Source of the DNA: SPCO01 sp964579825
GTDB taxonomy: Bacteria; Chloroflexota; Limnocylindria; Limnocylindrales; CSP1-4
Assembly: GCA_964579825.1 (NCBI GenBank)
Contig: CAZOHT010000018.1
Location: forward strand, 6,314-70,313
DNA length: 64,000 bases
Direction: 5' to 3'
How positions within the stretch are numbered: position 1 is the first letter of the stretch; every line of letters starts with the position of its first letter. Under the pieces are notes generated by a model, which was not told the origin of the DNA, did no database searches, and worked only from the letters and a program-made list of their open reading frames with translations. The position numbers and the translations under genes are program-made. Positions 34,725 to 42,456 of this stretch are shown here, piece by piece.

Positions 34725-35612
34725 TCAGGCGTCCTGCGCGTGGAGCGGCGCGACGCCGCGACCGTCGATCGCCTCGGTCAGCCGATGGGAGGTGCCTTCG
34801 GTGACGATGACGTGGGCGTGGTGGAGCAGCCGATCGACCGCGGCCGTCGCCAGGCCCTTCGGGAAGATCGTGTCGAACCGCGCCGGGTGGAGGTTCGAGG
34901 TGAGGATCAGCGAGCGCTTCTCGTACGCCGCGTCGACGAGCCGATACAGCGCCTCGGCCTCGTCGGCGCCGGCGGGCAGCAGCCCGATGTCGTCGACGAC
35001 CACAAGCTCCGAGCGGACGATCCGCTCGACGACCTTGCCGGTCGAGGCATCGATCCGGGAGCGGGCGATCGTGGCCGTGAGGCTCTCGAGGGTGAACCAG
35101 CTGACCCGCAGGTCGCGATCGATCGCGGCGTGGGCGATCGCTTCGGCGAAATGACTCTTGCCGGTCCCCGATGGTCCAACCAGGACGAGGTTCTCGGCCC
35201 GGCCGATCCAGTCGAGCGACCGCAGCGCCCACTGGGCGTCGCCCGGGATCGCCGAGGCCTTCGGGTCCCAGGCGTCGAACGTCTTGCCCGACGGCAGGCG
35301 GGCGGCCTTGCGGTGCATCTCACGGGTCGAGCGGTCGCGACCGGCGGCCTCCTCGGCCAGGAGGACCTTGAGGACGTCGGTGAAGTCCCAGCCCTCATCC
35401 CGAGCCCTGGCGAGGACGGCCGGGCCGGCTTCTCGGATGTAGCGCAGCCGCAGCCGGTGGAGCAGTCGCCAGACGTCGGGTGGCAGCGGCGCCGGCTCGA
35501 CCGGGTGAAGCCGCGGCGGCAGCTCGCGCCAGCGGGCGAACTCGTCGCTCGCCTCGGCGCCCTGGAGGCGACTTCGGGTCTCGTACGGGTCGTGCGCGGA
35601 TCCGGTGCTCAC
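34725..35612 (-). CDS. istB: IS21 helper ATPase IstB
   Basis: The 295-residue protein has Walker A LVLVGPSGTGKSHFAEAIAH, Walker B ELVVVDDIGLLP, sensor SLILTSNLHPARFDTIFP and the IstB ending VDRLLHHAHVIVTEGTSHRL. It is a AAA+ regulator that assembles on target DNA and activates the IstA transposase. Its GTG start overlaps the istA stop (GTGA). Confidence 0.95.
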   Translation of the reverse strand: MSTGSAHDPYETRSRLQGAEASDEFARWRELPPRLHPVEPAPLPPDVWRLLHRLRLRYIREAGPAVLARARDEGWDFTDVLKVLLAEEAAGRDRSTREMHRKAARLPSGKTFDAWDPKASAIPGDAQWALRSLDWIGRAENLVLVGPSGTGKSHFAEAIAHAAIDRDLRVSWFTLESLTATIARSRIDASTGKVVERIVRSELVVVDDIGLLPAGADEAEALYRLVDAAYEKRSLILTSNLHPARFDTIFPKGLATAAVDRLLHHAHVIVTEGTSHRLTEAIDGRGVAPLHAQDA

Positions 35613-37102
35613 CGGCCGACGAGCTCCCAGGCAGACGTCCCAGGCTGGAGCGTGTCGTCGGCATCTCCGTCGAACAGCTCGTATGCCCGGTCGCCCATCA
35701 GTCGCAGATGGTCGATCATCGACTCGAGGTCGCCGTCGGCGAAGCGACCGGCCTCGGCCGCCAGTCCGAGGGCACGGTCGACTGAGGACGTGCCGACGAG
35801 CGCGGCGAGCTCGGTTGCCCGCCGGATCTTCGTCCGGATCCGCTCCGCCCCAGACGCCGCGGCGAGGATGAGCCAGCGCTCGGCACCGTCGCCGAGCTCG
35901 AGGAATGCGGCCTCCTCGGAGCTGGCGGGCCTCGGGCGCGGATGGAGCGGGTCGCTCGTCCGCTCGGGATAATGGGCCGGATCGATCCGTGGCTTGCCAG
36001 GTGTCGTCAGGGGATGGCGGGCGGCCTCCCTGGCGCCGGTGGGGCTGACGTGGGTGACGACGAGCTCGTCGCCGGCGACCCGGACCCAGACACGCTCGGT
36101 GATGAGCTCGTAGGGAACGGAATAGCGGGCCGAGCCGAAGCGGATCGTGGCCTCGTCGTCGACGACCCGGGTCATGCCGAAGGCGACCGTGTACGGCTCG
36201 TCAGGCAGCGGGTGGAGGCGCCGACGCTCCTCGGCCAGGAGCTCGACCGGCGGCTGGCGGGTCTCGCGATGCTCGCGTTGGTTGACCTCCTCGCAGAAGG
36301 CATCGCAGGCGGCGCGAAGCTCGGCGAACGTCTCGTACGCCGGCAGGAGGTTCGCGTCGGTCGGGACGAGATCGGCCTTGGCGATCTTGACCGTGCTCTC
36401 CGAGCCGCCCTTCGAGGCCGGGTCGGCGGGCACGCAGGCGTGGACCTGGAGTCCGTAATGGCGGCCGGTGGCGACGAGGACCGGGTGCTTGACGGCGATC
36501 CCGGCGACGCGGTCGATTGTCACCGTCCGCTCGTTGTCGGTCAGCGCGTACGTCGGTGAACCGCCAAACCGGCGAAGGGTCTCGTCGAGGCAGGCGATGA
36601 CCGTCGGCATCGTCCGGTCGTGGGTCGGGATCACGACGCGGAACCTCGACCAGGCCAGCCAGGCGCACCACAGAAGCGTCTCCCGCGCAGCGATCCTCGG
36701 GCCCTTGCCCCAATCGAACTGGAGCCACATGCCGGGCTCCGGGATCCACGGCCGGAAGACGCGCCGGTGGCCAGCCGCGTACGCCTTCTTCGCTCGGGCA
36801 ACCGCTCGGCGGGTCGTTCGCTCGGACCCTTCGAAGCCGAGCGCTCGGAGCTTGTCGTGGACGACGTCGGCCCGGACCCGGCCGTGGGATCGTTCGACCC
36901 ATTCCTCGACCTTGGCCAGGTGCGGATCGACGAGTTGATCGCGCCGCGCGGATGGACCGGTCGGCAGTCGGCCGGCCTCGCGCAGGCGGACATAGCGGGA
37001 GACCGTCATCGGCGAGCAGCCGGCCAGGCGCGCGGCGTCGCGCAGGCTGCCCGTCAGGTCGAACGCCTCGAGGATCTCCACGGCTTCTCCGGCAGACTTC
37101 AC
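35609..37102 (-). CDS. istA: IS21 transposase IstA
   Basis: The 497-residue transposase has an N-terminal HTH (about 10-45, GSLRDAARLAGCSPMTVSRYVR), a second DNA-binding helix region, and a DDE integrase core with D in MWLQFDWGKGP, D in ALTDNERT and E in SKGGSESTVKIAK. GTG 37102 has GGAGG seven bases upstream and is preferred to longer starts. The gene appears intact, so the element may be active. Confidence 0.93.
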   Translation of the reverse strand: MKSAGEAVEILEAFDLTGSLRDAARLAGCSPMTVSRYVRLREAGRLPTGPSARRDQLVDPHLAKVEEWVERSHGRVRADVVHDKLRALGFEGSERTTRRAVARAKKAYAAGHRRVFRPWIPEPGMWLQFDWGKGPRIAARETLLWCAWLAWSRFRVVIPTHDRTMPTVIACLDETLRRFGGSPTYALTDNERTVTIDRVAGIAVKHPVLVATGRHYGLQVHACVPADPASKGGSESTVKIAKADLVPTDANLLPAYETFAELRAACDAFCEEVNQREHRETRQPPVELLAEERRRLHPLPDEPYTVAFGMTRVVDDEATIRFGSARYSVPYELITERVWVRVAGDELVVTHVSPTGAREAARHPLTTPGKPRIDPAHYPERTSDPLHPRPRPASSEEAAFLELGDGAERWLILAAASGAERIRTKIRRATELAALVGTSSVDRALGLAAEAGRFADGDLESMIDHLRLMGDRAYELFDGDADDTLQPGTSAWELVGR

Positions 37103-37268
37103 CCTCGTCCCTCCCTGATTCCTGGGGTTCCACAACACCCTCAGTGAACCGGGGAGGGGCGCCTCAGCTCACGGCGCCCTCAGCGCCGCGCGACGAGCCC
37201 GTCCAGATTTCGTGGCCGCGAGCGTTCAGATCTCGTGGCCGCCAGCGTCCGGGTTCGTGACCGCCTCC

Positions 37269-37293
37269 GTCCAGATTCCCATGTCCGCTGGCA
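37269..37293 (-). repeat. Right terminal repeat of the IS21 element
   Basis: Read on the minus strand it starts TGCCAGCGGACATGG and matches the left end at 18 of 25 positions. The CAGATCTCGTGGCC repeat (complement of the left 14-mer) lies inside it at 37227-37240, with a third, variant copy next to that. Confidence 0.7.
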
Positions 37294-37398
37294 CGGGCGG
37301 CAGGCGCTGCAGCCGGCCGGAGGAGTGATCATCGCCACTGAGCCCGAAGCCCCGATCGATGGAACGAATCGACCCCCGGCCGTCGCCATACTCGATGA

Positions 37399-37932
37399 AT
37401 GCCTCTGCCGGACGGAATCGTTACCGCGGCCGGTCGCGGTGACCGGCGGGCCTTCGCAGCGCTTGTGGAGATGGAAGCGACGACCGCCTATCGACTCGCC
37501 TTCGCGATCCTCGGCTCGCACGCCGACGCCGAGGACGCGGCACAGGACGCCTTCATCCGTGCCTGGCGCGACTTGCCGAGCCTGCGGGATCCAAGCCGCT
37601 GGCCGGCCTGGTTCCGGCGGCTCGTCGTCCGGTCCGCGCTCGACCGAGCGAGACGGCGCCGTCGACGAGCGGAGATCAGGCTCGACCCGGCGGATGGTGG
37701 CGCCTTCGAGCCGCACGGCCCAGACGCCTTTGGGCCGGTCGCCTTCCGGGACGAGCTGCTTCAGGCGCTTGCCGGCCTGTCCGCGGACGACCGCGCCGTG
37801 ATCGCGCTCCGTTTCGGGGCCGACCTCGAGGTGCCGGACGTGGCCGCGGCGCTCGGCATCCCACTGGGCACGGCGAAGTCGCGCCTCCATCGAGCGATCG
37901 CGCGCCTCCGAGCGCGACTCGAGCCAGATTGA
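37399..37932 (+). CDS. ECF-type RNA polymerase sigma factor
   Basis: This 177-residue protein has sigma region 2 (about 15-80, AFAILGSHADAEDAAQDAFIRAWRDL) and region 4 (about 115-170, LSADDRAVIALRFGADLEVPDVAAALGIPLGTAKSRLHRAIARLRARL). It directs RNA polymerase to a small regulon. The stop overlaps the start of the adjacent membrane protein, its likely anti-sigma factor. The IS21 right end lies only 105 bases upstream, so the natural promoter may have been displaced. Confidence 0.92.
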   Translation: MPLPDGIVTAAGRGDRRAFAALVEMEATTAYRLAFAILGSHADAEDAAQDAFIRAWRDLPSLRDPSRWPAWFRRLVVRSALDRARRRRRRAEIRLDPADGGAFEPHGPDAFGPVAFRDELLQALAGLSADDRAVIALRFGADLEVPDVAAALGIPLGTAKSRLHRAIARLRARLEPD

Positions 37933-38651
37933 TGGACCTCGAGGACCAGCTCCGCCACGCCCTGCAGGACCCGACACGCGGACCCTCGCCGGACTTCGGG
38001 GACCGGGTGCTGGCGGCCCTGCCGGCACGCCAGCGCCCCGTCCTGCGGCCGCTCAGGGCCCTGGCGGCGCCACTCGGTGCTGCTGCGATGGTCGTGGCCG
38101 CCGTGCTCGCCGTCGGCGTGATCGGACCTGCCACGGGCCCGAACCGCAGCGCCGCGCCGCTCACCGCCTCGCCGGGCGCCACCGCCACGTCTGCCGCGAC
38201 GAGCGGCACGTACCCCGACGGCATCCCCCGCCAGATCGACGGCCAGCCGGTCCTGCGCGGCGAGGCGATCCCCAGCCACGTCGCCCAGAGCCAGGACGCC
38301 ACACCGTTCCTCGTCGGCGGCTACGTGTACGCGTTCTATGCCGACTGCTACGTGGAGCCAGGTGCGCCAGGGGGCCCGCTACTGGCACCGTGCGACGACG
38401 GGTTCCACCTGGGCGATGCCCCGCCCGGAACAGGTGGCGGGTTCGGGCCTCGGCTCGTCGTCGATGCCGCGCTGCAGGACCTGCCCGGCAGCGCACCGGG
38501 CGTCTTGCGGGTCCATGTCCACGACCGTCGCGCAGCGGACTGCGCGCCGGCGATCCGGCAGCGCTGCGAGGAGGCGATCGTGGTCGAGGCGGTCGTGTGG
38601 GCTGGCACGGCGACCCTCCCGGTGGACGCCGATGGCATCCCGCGAGATTGA
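37932..38651 (+). CDS. Putative anti-sigma factor with external repeat domain
   Basis: The 239-residue protein has a short cytoplasmic N-terminus (MDLEDQLRHALQDPTRGPSPDFGDRVLAAL), a membrane helix (about 38-58), and an external domain beginning DGIPRQIDGQPVLRGEAIPSHV with LRVHVHDRRAADC near its end. It overlaps the sigma stop (TGATG), the usual arrangement for sigma/anti-sigma pairs. Its frame ends just where a second copy of the external repeat begins in another frame, so the protein is probably truncated compared with its ancestor. Confidence 0.75.
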   Translation: MDLEDQLRHALQDPTRGPSPDFGDRVLAALPARQRPVLRPLRALAAPLGAAAMVVAAVLAVGVIGPATGPNRSAAPLTASPGATATSAATSGTYPDGIPRQIDGQPVLRGEAIPSHVAQSQDATPFLVGGYVYAFYADCYVEPGAPGGPLLAPCDDGFHLGDAPPGTGGGFGPRLVVDAALQDLPGSAPGVLRVHVHDRRAADCAPAIRQRCEEAIVVEAVVWAGTATLPVDADGIPRD

Positions 38652-39046
38652 CGGCGAGGCGGTCCTCCGCGGCGCCGACATTGCGGTCAGAGTTGCGGCA
38701 GCTGACAACGACGGACCATCCTCATCGGTGGCTGGGCGACTGGTCCGATGCTGTGACGCTGCCCTGCGCCAACGCCCGACCGCCCCGTCCATGCCCTGCT
38801 GCCCTGTGGTCCGGGGACGGGCATCCAGCTCATGGCCGGCCCTGACCGCGCCGAAGGCATGCTCGTCATGTCGATCGATCAGGGTCTCCTTCCGGCGCCA
38901 GGGCGCCGTCGTCCTCCGGGTCCACGTCCACGACGCGCTGGCAGCCTCGTGTCCGGAAACGAACCGGGCGCTCTGCGAGCAGACGCTCGTGCTCGACGAG
39001 GTCGAGTGGACGCAACCCTCAGCCCCGGCCACGCCACTTCCCTGAG
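38652..39046 (+). pseudogene. Decayed second repeat of the anti-sigma protein
   Basis: Sequence after the stop continues the same protein in shifting frames: REIDGEAVLRGADIAV (one frame), HALLPCGPGTGIQLMAGPD with EGMLVMSIDQGLLPAPG (another) and AVVLRVHVHDALAASC (the first again). These mirror the external repeat of the intact part. At least two frameshifts separate them. Confidence 0.65.
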
Positions 39047-39121
39047 CTTGCCGTCGGCCCCGCTGGTTGCGCCTACCTAGCCGAACCGTGACGCTCCGTG
39101 CTGTCACTGCTCGGTTGCCTG

Positions 39122-39212
39122 CAGATCTCGTGGCCGTCAGCCATTAGCTCTTGCGTCCGCCCGCGTACAGTTCTCGTGACCGCCGGCGTTCATATCTCGC
39201 TTTCACTTGATA
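39122..39212 (-). repeat. Remnant IS21-type right end
   Basis: CAGATCTCGTGGCC at 39122-39135 is identical to the internal repeat of the intact element. It is followed by two diverged copies (CAGTTCTCGTGACC and CATATCTCG) and a terminus-like TTTCACTTGATA ending at 39212. No transposase gene remains next to it, so this is a solo or relic end. Confidence 0.6.
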
Positions 39213-39223
39213 TGGGCGATCAC

Positions 39224-39254
39224 TTGACTCCGTAGCTGCTACAGGGTCTACCGT
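39224..39254 (+). promoter_or_regulatory. MerR-type promoter/operator
   Basis: TTGACT (39224-39229) and TACCGT (39249-39254) are separated by 19 bases, the long spacer that MerR-family activators untwist. Inside it is the dyad GTAGC-T-GCTAC. The ATG is six bases beyond the -10, so the transcript is probably leaderless. Confidence 0.7.
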
Positions 39255-39260
39255 GGCCGC

Positions 39261-39662
39261 ATGCGGATCGGTGAGATGGCCCAGCAGCTCGGTCTGGCGC
39301 CCGAGACCCTGCGCTACTACGAGCGGCTCGGGCTCCTGCGCTCGCCGGCCAGAAACGGTGGCCACTACCGCGAGTACGACGAGGAAGACGCCGAGCGCCT
39401 CCGGCTGCTCGTCGGGCTCCGCCAGCTCGATCTGCCTCTCCCCGTCGCGGCCAAGCTTGCGACGATGTGCGCCGACGGACGGTGCGGGGAGGTCTCGGAT
39501 GAGCTCCGAGCGGCGATCCCGGCCGAGCGCTCCAAGGTCCGCCGCCGAATCCGCGACCTTCGTCATGTCGACGAACGCCTGGCCCTCCTAGAGCGCGAAC
39601 TCCAGACGGGTGAGCGACCACGCGACCTCATCCACCTCGAGCCAAGAAAGGAGGATGTTTGA
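39261..39662 (+). CDS. MerR-family metal-responsive regulator
   Basis: The 133-residue protein has the MerR winged helix (MRIGEMAQQLGLAPETLRYYERLGLL, NGGHYREYDEEDAERL) and the long dimerisation helix. Two cysteines, C70 and C75 in TMCADGRCGEVS, sit near the position of the first Hg ligand of MerR, but the second cysteine pair near the C-terminus of MerR or CueR is absent. It probably senses a thiophilic metal and activates its own operon. Its stop overlaps the ATG of a Cys-rich peptide. Confidence 0.9.
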   Translation: MRIGEMAQQLGLAPETLRYYERLGLLRSPARNGGHYREYDEEDAERLRLLVGLRQLDLPLPVAAKLATMCADGRCGEVSDELRAAIPAERSKVRRRIRDLRHVDERLALLERELQTGERPRDLIHLEPRKEDV

Positions 39663-39745
39663 TGTGCAACTGTCCATGCGGCCAATGCTGTGGCTGCTCG
39701 GCCTGTCGATGCGGCTGCCAGTGCGACGGCCACCGAGAGAGCTGA
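39662..39745 (+). CDS. Metallothionein-like micropeptide, 10 Cys in 27 residues
   Basis: ATG 39662 overlaps the MerR stop (TGATG) and has a full-strength ribosome site, AAAGGAGG, seven bases upstream. The 27-residue frame has cysteines at 2, 4, 6, 9, 10, 12, 15, 17, 19 and 21, forming CxC and CC motifs over the first 21 residues, then a short DGHRES tail. This composition fits a metal-thiolate peptide that binds Cu(I), Hg, Cd or Zn. Coupling to a MerR regulator suggests a metal buffer made on demand. I know no named family of this size. Confidence 0.75.
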   Translation: MCNCPCGQCCGCSACRCGCQCDGHRES

Positions 39746-39786
39746 AGACCCGTCGATGATGCGGGCGTCGTCTGGAGGCACCGAGG

Positions 39787-40101
39787 GTGGCAGCGAGACA
39801 CGACATCGAGCTTCTCTGGTTCGCGGACTGCCCCAACCATGAGGCAGCGCGGGCTGTCCGGCGCGAGGTCCTCGCCGAACTGTCGCCGGAGTCCGTGATC
39901 CGCGACATCGACGCCACAGAACCTGGCGTGGCCGAGCAGCTGCGTTTCCCGGGCTCACCCACCATCCGGGTCGACGGTCGCGATGTCCAGCCGGGCTTCG
40001 AGGACCCGGCGGACTACACGCCTCGGTGTCGCCTCTACTGGACTGAGCAAGGGCTCGCTCGCATCCCGCCACGCGAATGGATCGAGACGGCCCTGCGCTG
40101 A
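39787..40101 (+). CDS. Thioredoxin-fold protein with CPNHE motif
   Basis: The 104-residue protein has IELLWFADCPNHEAARAVRREVL and FPGSPTIRVDGRDVQPG, the pattern of small thioredoxin-fold proteins linked to metal resistance operons; in some relatives the cysteine before PN is selenocysteine. Here it is a normal Cys with no partner in the usual CxxC, so a metal- or thiol-transfer role is more likely than dithiol oxidation. GTG 39787 follows GGAGG. It is in the MerR operon. Confidence 0.8.
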   Translation: MAARHDIELLWFADCPNHEAARAVRREVLAELSPESVIRDIDATEPGVAEQLRFPGSPTIRVDGRDVQPGFEDPADYTPRCRLYWTEQGLARIPPREWIETALR

Positions 40102-40187
40102 CCCGCCCAGTCGCGGAGACTGCTCGCCAACGGGAACCCGGAGCCTGGCCCGGAGCCGTTCCACTCGGTTCTCGCTACAGTGATGCG

Positions 40188-40850
40188 GTGAGCGGTCGCG
40201 GCCTCCGGGCCTTCACGATCACGGGCGCGCTGGTCCTCGCGGCCCTGGCCCTCGGCCACGAGCTGATCTACCTGCTCGCCCACGGCCTCGGCGAGGGCTA
40301 CGGCAGGGCGATGCAGGAGGGCGGGCACGATCGCTACTGGACGAGCTTCGTCCTGATCGTGCTGGTCGTGACCGGCTGTCTCGGGGTCGTCGCGGTGGCA
40401 CAGTGGCGGCGGCTCCGGCGGCTTGCGGCCGCGGTCCACGCCGGGACCATCCGCCTCGGTGACGGCGGGCTCTTGCGATTCTTCGAGCTCCTCCGGCCGC
40501 TCTGGCTCCGGGTGTCCGTCGGGACCGTCGCCGCCTACCTGATCCAGGAGAACGTCGAGACGGCGAGCACCGGCGCCGCGCTGCCGGGACTCGGTGTCCT
40601 CGGCGGCGAGCACGCGATCGCGCTGGCGGTCCTGCTCGGGGTCAGTCTCGTGGTCGCGGCGGTCGGTGCGCTCGTCGGCTGGCGGCGCGAGGTCCTGCTC
40701 GCCAGGATCCGGGCGGCCGCCATGCGCCGGCTTCGGGCTCCTGCCGCGACCCTCCGCCGGGCCCCGGTCAGCGACCGACCCGCCGGTCGTCTGGAAGCAC
40801 GCCGCAACGGCGTCCGGGCACCTCCGCTCCGGCTGATCCAGCCCGCCTGA
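40188..40850 (+). CDS. Membrane protein of unknown function in the copper operon
   Basis: The 220-residue protein has about four membrane helices (about 8-28, 48-68, 105-125 with an ENVE motif, and 150-172) and a basic, Pro/Arg-rich C-terminal tail. A histidine/aspartate loop (HELIYLLAHGLGEGYG, QEGGHDRY) could bind metal. It precedes copC on the same strand. GTG 40188 is the first start before the helix. No family recognised. Confidence 0.65.
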   Translation: MSGRGLRAFTITGALVLAALALGHELIYLLAHGLGEGYGRAMQEGGHDRYWTSFVLIVLVVTGCLGVVAVAQWRRLRRLAAAVHAGTIRLGDGGLLRFFELLRPLWLRVSVGTVAAYLIQENVETASTGAALPGLGVLGGEHAIALAVLLGVSLVVAAVGALVGWRREVLLARIRAAAMRRLRAPAATLRRAPVSDRPAGRLEARRNGVRAPPLRLIQPA

Positions 40851-40904
40851 TCCCACCCGCCTACGGCCGTGCCGGAGGGGTGGGATCCCCTCTGGAGGTG
40901 TTCT

Positions 40905-41492
40905 TTGTCGCGCCCTGTCGTCCGCGCGTTCGTCTCCGCAGCGTTCCTGTCGCTCCTCGCCAGTCCGGTCCTCGCACACGCCGAGCTCGTCTCGGCCACG
41001 CCCGGCCCCGGCGACGAGGTCGAAGGCTCCCCAACGGAGCTCGTCGCGACCTTCAGCCAGGACCTCGACCCGTCGCGGACGTCGCTCGAGGTTCGCGACG
41101 CGTCGGGCTCGACCGTTGCCCGGGGCGGCGAGCTCGGCGATGGCCCCCGGGAATTCCGCCTGGCACTGCCCGAACTCGTGCCCGGCGAGTACGAGGTCCG
41201 CTCGACGTCGTTCTCGGCCGAGGACGGCGAGCTCGCCCGCGACTCCTACACCTTCACGGTCGTCGCCGCGCCAAGCCCGTCACCAACGCCGTCACCGTCA
41301 CCGACGCCGTCCTCGGCACCGTCAGCGTCGCCCACGCCGGCCACTGCCTCCCCGTCACCGCTCCCGAGCGCGACGCCGGTCCCGGATGACACCGCGGCAT
41401 CCGGCGACGGCGTCATCCTCCTTCCGATCCTGGCCGCGAGCCTCGTTGTCGGCGCGATCGCCGTCTGGCTCATCCGGCGGCGAGCGACGTGA
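40905..41492 (+). CDS. copC: CopC copper-binding protein with C-terminal anchor
   Basis: The 195-residue protein has a signal peptide ending at LAHAELVSATPGPGDEV. The mature N-terminal His of AHAELVSATP is the Cu(II) ligand typical of CopC. The CopC beta-barrel (about 25-120) is followed by a Ser/Pro/Thr stalk and a C-terminal membrane helix (about 168-188) with RRR. It works on the outer face of the membrane in copper uptake or storage. TTG 40905 has GGAGG in good position; the stop overlaps the next gene's start. Confidence 0.9.
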   Translation: MSRPVVRAFVSAAFLSLLASPVLAHAELVSATPGPGDEVEGSPTELVATFSQDLDPSRTSLEVRDASGSTVARGGELGDGPREFRLALPELVPGEYEVRSTSFSAEDGELARDSYTFTVVAAPSPSPTPSPSPTPSSAPSASPTPATASPSPLPSATPVPDDTAASGDGVILLPILAASLVVGAIAVWLIRRRAT

Positions 41493-42454
41493 GGACCGCC
41501 ATGGCGGCCCTCGCCGCGTTCGCGCTCGCCCTCACGGCGCCGGCGACTGTGCTCGCCCACGGCGCCGGCCAGGGGCCGCCACCGACCGATCCGCTGGGCA
41601 TCGCACTCGCCTGGCATCTCGACCTGCCGCTGATCCTGGCACTGGCGGTCGCCGTCGCCGCCTACCTGTCAGCGGCGCGGTCGGTCGATGCCGCGCATCG
41701 AGCGAACCCCTGGCCCGCGCGCCGAACCTTCGCTTACGTGGCCGGTGTGACCACCGTGGGCCTGGCCCTGCTCTCGCCGGTCGACACGCTGTCCGACGAT
41801 TTGCTCAGCGTCCACATGGTCCAGCACCTGCTGCTCGTGGCGGTCGCGGCGCCGCTGTTCGCCCTGAGCGGGATCGGGACGCTCGCCCTTCGGGCGGCAT
41901 CGCCGGATGTGCGCAACCACTACCTGCTGCCGATCCTGCACAGCCGCGTCGCGAGCGCCCTGACGTTCCCGGTCGTCGGCTGGCTCGCCTTTGCCGGGGT
42001 GATGTGGGGCTCGCACTTCACGACGCTCTACAACGCTGCCCTGCTCGACGACGGCGTGCATGCCCTAGAGCACCTGCTCTTCCTCGGCGCGGCGTGCCTC
42101 TTCTGGTGGCCGCTGCTCAGCCCCGATCCGCTCCGATGGCGGTTCCATCCGGGCGCCAAGCTCGTCGCCCTGCTCGCCCAGATGCCGCCGATGAGCTTCC
42201 TCGCGGTCACGATCATCGGCGCGACCGCTCCCCTCTATGCCGCCTACCTCGGACGGACGGACGCGTTCGGCATCGACGCCCTGTCCGATCAGCGCGTCGC
42301 CGGCTCGCTCATGTGGCTGACCGGCGACCTCGCCCTCCTCATCCCGGGTGCTGTCCTCTTCCTCGCCCTGGTGCGCCACGAGGAGGCCGAGGCGAAGCGG
42401 GTCGACGCCCGCCCCGACCGTGAGCGCCGCGCCCTGTCACGAAAGGAGTCCTGA
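41489..42454 (+). CDS. CtaG/CopD-like polytopic membrane protein
   Basis: This 321-residue protein has about eight membrane helices and the caa3-type CtaG family pattern: HMVQHLLLVAVAAPL, FTTLYNAALLDDGVHALEHLLFLGAACLFWWPLL and PLYAAYLGR. The conserved histidines in the HMVQH and HALEH helices are candidate copper ligands. The family delivers copper to cytochrome oxidase or moves copper across the membrane, and its fusion or adjacency with CopC is common, as here (GTGA overlap). Confidence 0.88.
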   Translation: MRTAMAALAAFALALTAPATVLAHGAGQGPPPTDPLGIALAWHLDLPLILALAVAVAAYLSAARSVDAAHRANPWPARRTFAYVAGVTTVGLALLSPVDTLSDDLLSVHMVQHLLLVAVAAPLFALSGIGTLALRAASPDVRNHYLLPILHSRVASALTFPVVGWLAFAGVMWGSHFTTLYNAALLDDGVHALEHLLFLGAACLFWWPLLSPDPLRWRFHPGAKLVALLAQMPPMSFLAVTIIGATAPLYAAYLGRTDAFGIDALSDQRVAGSLMWLTGDLALLIPGAVLFLALVRHEEAEAKRVDARPDRERRALSRKES

Positions 42455-42456
42455 CC

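Larger units (their letters stand above)
33944..37293 (-). mobile_element. IS21-family insertion sequence with passenger gene
   Basis: The element carries istA and istB on the minus strand and is bounded by imperfect 25-bp inverted ends (18 of 25 match) that start TG and end CA. The 5-base sequence CGGGC occurs immediately outside both ends (33939-33943 and 37294-37298), consistent with a target duplication of IS21 size. The 14-mer GGCCACGAGATCTG recurs inside both ends, like the multiple transposase-binding repeats of IS21 termini. At 3.35 kb it is longer than usual (about 2-2.5 kb) because a lipoprotein gene lies between istB and the left end. Confidence 0.8.

Noticed and set aside
39787..40101. 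Selenoprotein (UPNHE form) in the thioredoxin-like gene
   Set aside because: The codon before PN is TGC (Cys), not TGA, so no selenocysteine is used here.
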